Assembly: GCA_023422095.1 (NCBI GenBank)
Contig: JAEZSD010000043.1
Coordinates: 1-14,672 of the forward strand
DNA: 14,672 nucleotides
Reading direction: 5' to 3'
DNA from: Bacillota bacterium
GTDB taxonomy: Bacteria; Bacillota_I; Bacilli_A; RFN20; CAG-826
The translations under genes and the position numbers were made by a program. Of the stretch, positions 12,691 through 14,672 are shown one piece after another (the first letter of the stretch is position 1; each line of letters begins with the position of its first letter). The notes under the pieces are model-generated. The model searched no databases. It was given only the letters and a program-made list of their open reading frames with translations, and was not told the origin of the DNA.

Positions 12691-13068
12691 ATGAATAAAT
12701 TGGCGTTAAAAAAGACTCGCTTTGATATTTATGCTTTTAGTTTTTTGATGATTTTTGCCTCGCTTATGTTAGTCATAACAAATGTTTTCAATCGTCCGGC
12801 GGAGGATTTGGTGGTCAATGTTTATTATGAGTTTAATGTTATCGACACTCATGAACTTTACGCCAATCAGTCATTTGTGTATAAAAAAGACGATTATCCG
12901 CGTTTATTAGATGATATAACCCTGGAAATTACGAATGGAAAAGTTCGGATTGCTGAAGAGACATCGCCACTTAATTATTGTTCTTTGCAAGGATGGGTTG
13001 ACCATTCAGGAACGCCGATTATATGTGCTCCCAATTATTTTATGGTCATCATCGAGGAAAGATCATGA
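12691..13068 (+). CDS. NusG domain II-containing membrane-anchored protein
   Basis: A 125-aa protein with one membrane helix (about 13-32) and an extracytoplasmic domain. The C-terminal block SPLNYCSLQGWVDHSGTPII, then C112 and PNYFMVII, is the signature of the NusG domain II family, with two cysteines (C97, C112). These proteins are commonly encoded with Rnf genes, Gx transporters and ApbE, but their role is unknown. The name reflects fold similarity, not a role in transcription. Preceded by a weak AAGGT. The stop overlaps the start of the next gene by 4 nt. Confidence 0.85.
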   Translation: MNKLALKKTRFDIYAFSFLMIFASLMLVITNVFNRPAEDLVVNVYYEFNVIDTHELYANQSFVYKKDDYPRLLDDITLEITNGKVRIAEETSPLNYCSLQGWVDHSGTPIICAPNYFMVIIEERS

Positions 13069-13589
13069 CTAATCCGTCAATCCAAAAAATGACACGCCTA
13101 GCGCTTTTGCTAGCAATTGGAGTCGTAATTAATTACGGAGAAGCATTTTTGCTTCCTTTGGCGTTTATTGCCCCAGGTGTGAAATTAGGTTTAGCCAATA
13201 CTATCGGCCTCATCGTTTTATATTATTATGGGCCAAAAGAATTTGTAAGCATCGGATTTTTGCGAGTCGTGTTAGTCGCATTGTTTACGGGCTTTGGTTT
13301 TAATTTTTATATTGCTTTATCGGGTTGGTTTTTAGCGACCCTCTTCGTTATTATTTTATATTCTATTCAGCGCTTTTCGATTTTTGGTTTATCGATGACA
13401 TCTGCGGTTATGCATGGGGTCGGACAAATCATTATGGTCGCCATTTTGTATCAAACCCAATATGTCATTAATTACTTGCCGATTCTTTTATTCACTGGTC
13501 TTATTAGCGGTCTAATAATTGCCGTTATCGCCCGTGAAGTAGTGACGCGAGTTCGCTTGACGACATCCCTTGAAGAATATGAAAGATAA
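13065..13589 (+). CDS. Gx transporter family / HepI-like membrane protein
   Basis: A 174-aa protein with about five or six membrane helices. The segment LLLAIGVVINYGEAFLLPL, then PGVKLGLANTIGLIVLYYYG and GFGFNFYIALSGWFLA, matches the family annotated as heptaprenyl diphosphate synthase component I, now often called the Gx transporter family. It has no prenyl-transferase motifs and resembles small S-component-like transporters. It regularly sits with NusG domain II, Rnf and ApbE genes, so delivery of a flavin or quinone-related compound is conceivable but unproven. The start at 13065 gives a 4-nt overlap with the upstream gene. Confidence 0.85.
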   Translation: MTNPSIQKMTRLALLLAIGVVINYGEAFLLPLAFIAPGVKLGLANTIGLIVLYYYGPKEFVSIGFLRVVLVALFTGFGFNFYIALSGWFLATLFVIILYSIQRFSIFGLSMTSAVMHGVGQIIMVAILYQTQYVINYLPILLFTGLISGLIIAVIAREVVTRVRLTTSLEEYER

Positions 13590-14672
13590 AGTATCACGCA
13601 TTAATGCGTTTCTTTTAAAAATACTTGATCCACGCGAGTGGATAATTCTTCTTTCAACTTTGCTCATAAGCGGATTACTCGTCTCATCGATTTTCTGGAT
13701 TAAACCTGAAAATACTGAATTTGATCCCGACAACATTCCTCTTGAGCGCATTGGTTACGATGTATTCGCCAAAACATATAATGGTGAAATTCGTAACATC
13801 TTTAATACATCATATGAAATCCGTTATCAAAAAGTATATCCTGAATCTTTCGCCGAGATGGCTCGGGATATTTATGTTGATAACGTCCCGTTCATTCATA
13901 AACTTGCCGATCGCCATTACATGTATCGCCTTGATGAAGACGATGTTTCTTCGCCGGTCATCAATAACCTTTATATGGTTAATGAAGCCTATGATACCGA
14001 TACGTGGTTACAAATACCGGATCATTTATATTTTCTTCTTGAACGCGGCCTAGAATTGACAATCGCCTCACATTTTAAATTCAATATTTTCGTCGGCGAA
14101 GTTGTCGACTTTTGGGAAGACGTTATTGAAAATAGTGACGATTACCTAAATCGTGACCCTTATTATAATTCCGAACAGTCCGATTTGCTCAATCGCTTAA
14201 CTAGTTACATTCCTATGAATCAACAGGAAGTGGACGATACTTTGGAATTAAAAATGGTTGGTGATGATTATTATGTTCGCTTTAATCGCTTTAATGACGC
14301 TCCTCGCGGCGATTTGTCGCTTACTTTAGCGGGTATCGCCAAAGGATACGCTAATGATGTATTAACCCCACTATTAAGTGAAAACGAACTCGAACATGGA
14401 TTTATTTATGGAGGAGCGAGTTCGATTTCGACTCTTGGAAGTACGTTCAGCACTAGTCCCTGGCAGTGGCAACTTGAAGGGCCTACACCAGAAACACCCT
14501 ACGCTTTTAATATTCAACGTGGTGGGCAATACTCCTTTTCGACATCGGGAGGTTATCAAGGGATAAATATTCCCATTGATGATGGATATGTTCTTCGCCA
14601 TCATATAGTTGATCCGACAACCGGATATCCATCAACGCAGCAGCTTCAAATTAATCTTATGTCGGCAGATTT
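13579..14672 (+). CDS. apbE: ApbE-family FMN transferase (3' end outside the window)
   Basis: The frame is open to the window end: 364 codons plus two bases. It starts with an N-terminal membrane anchor (about 21-41), followed by the ApbE domain. Key blocks are LTLAGIAKGYANDVL (248-262), GFIYGGASSISTLGS (274-288), STSGGYQG (321-328) and HHIVDPTTGYP (341-351), the family's H-x-DP-x-TG-x-P motif. ApbE links FMN from FAD to a threonine of RnfG and RnfD outside the membrane, so its place in this operon is expected. Two usual residues differ: the family's DLGGIAKG reads LTLAGIAKG, and the glycine pair is followed by ASS. The gene overlaps the Gx gene by 11 nt with no strong ribosome site, so coupling is likely. 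Confidence 0.88.
   Translation, partial: MKDKVSRINAFLLKILDPREWIILLSTLLISGLLVSSIFWIKPENTEFDPDNIPLERIGYDVFAKTYNGEIRNIFNTSYEIRYQKVYPESFAEMARDIYVDNVPFIHKLADRHYMYRLDEDDVSSPVINNLYMVNEAYDTDTWLQIPDHLYFLLERGLELTIASHFKFNIFVGEVVDFWEDVIENSDDYLNRDPYYNSEQSDLLNRLTSYIPMNQQEVDDTLELKMVGDDYYVRFNRFNDAPRGDLSLTLAGIAKGYANDVLTPLLSENELEHGFIYGGASSISTLGSTFSTSPWQWQLEGPTPETPYAFNIQRGGQYSFSTSGGYQGINIPIDDGYVLRHHIVDPTTGYPSTQQLQINLMSAD

Noticed and set aside
1..14672. CRISPR array, insertion sequence, integrase or toxin-antitoxin pair
   Set aside because: I found no regularly spaced repeats, no transposase or recombinase motifs and no recognisable toxin-antitoxin pair in any frame read.

Overview
The window comes from a low-GC Firmicutes-type bacterium. 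It is AT-rich, uses TGA as an ordinary stop, has Bacillus-like Shine-Dalgarno sites and sigma-A-like promoters, and carries an rnfCDGEAB-type operon. I cannot name the genus. A relative of Erysipelotrichia or of the non-parasitic Mollicutes-like lineages would fit, but that is a guess.

Left chromosomal part (1-1433). This holds the 3' end of an FtsX/MacB-type ABC permease gene, then a tightly coupled Nudix hydrolase, then tRNA-His(GTG) with its own promoter and terminator.

Accessory island (about 1424-7554). It lies immediately 3' of tRNA-His between two copies of a terminator-linked sequence, with a perfect 24-bp core at 1424-1447 and 7555-7578. Inside are a possible gene remnant, a 70-aa helical protein, a 781-aa GHKL-type ATPase with beta-rich and C-terminal domains, a 268-aa unrecognised helical protein, a C5-cytosine DNA methyltransferase on the minus strand, and a divergent 370-aa protein whose C-terminal third looks like the B3 DNA-recognition domain of NgoFVII/BfiI-type restriction enzymes. 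The island reads as a Type II-like restriction-modification system with an ATP-dependent GHKL partner, the kind of linkage known for prokaryotic MutL/MORC-like ATPases. The methyltransferase and nuclease genes diverge from a short control region. There, a perfect 16-bp GC-rich palindrome covers the methyltransferase -35 box, and both genes look leaderless. No integrase is present. The island genes favour AGA arginine codons, while the flanking genes use many CGN codons.

Right chromosomal part (7579-14672). A tightly packed operon encodes RnfC, RnfD, RnfG, RnfE, RnfA, a 66-aa cysteine-rich membrane protein, a short RnfB, a NusG domain II protein, a Gx-transporter/HepI-like membrane protein and an ApbE-type flavin transferase cut by the window end. 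Together these would form a membrane ion-pumping electron-transfer complex and its flavinylation machinery. Three points are unusual. RnfB lacks all C-terminal ferredoxin-like domains. A small NqrM-like or FeoB-associated-like Cys protein sits between rnfA and rnfB. The expected flavinylation motifs of RnfD and RnfG both read VTxT instead of the usual GAT form.
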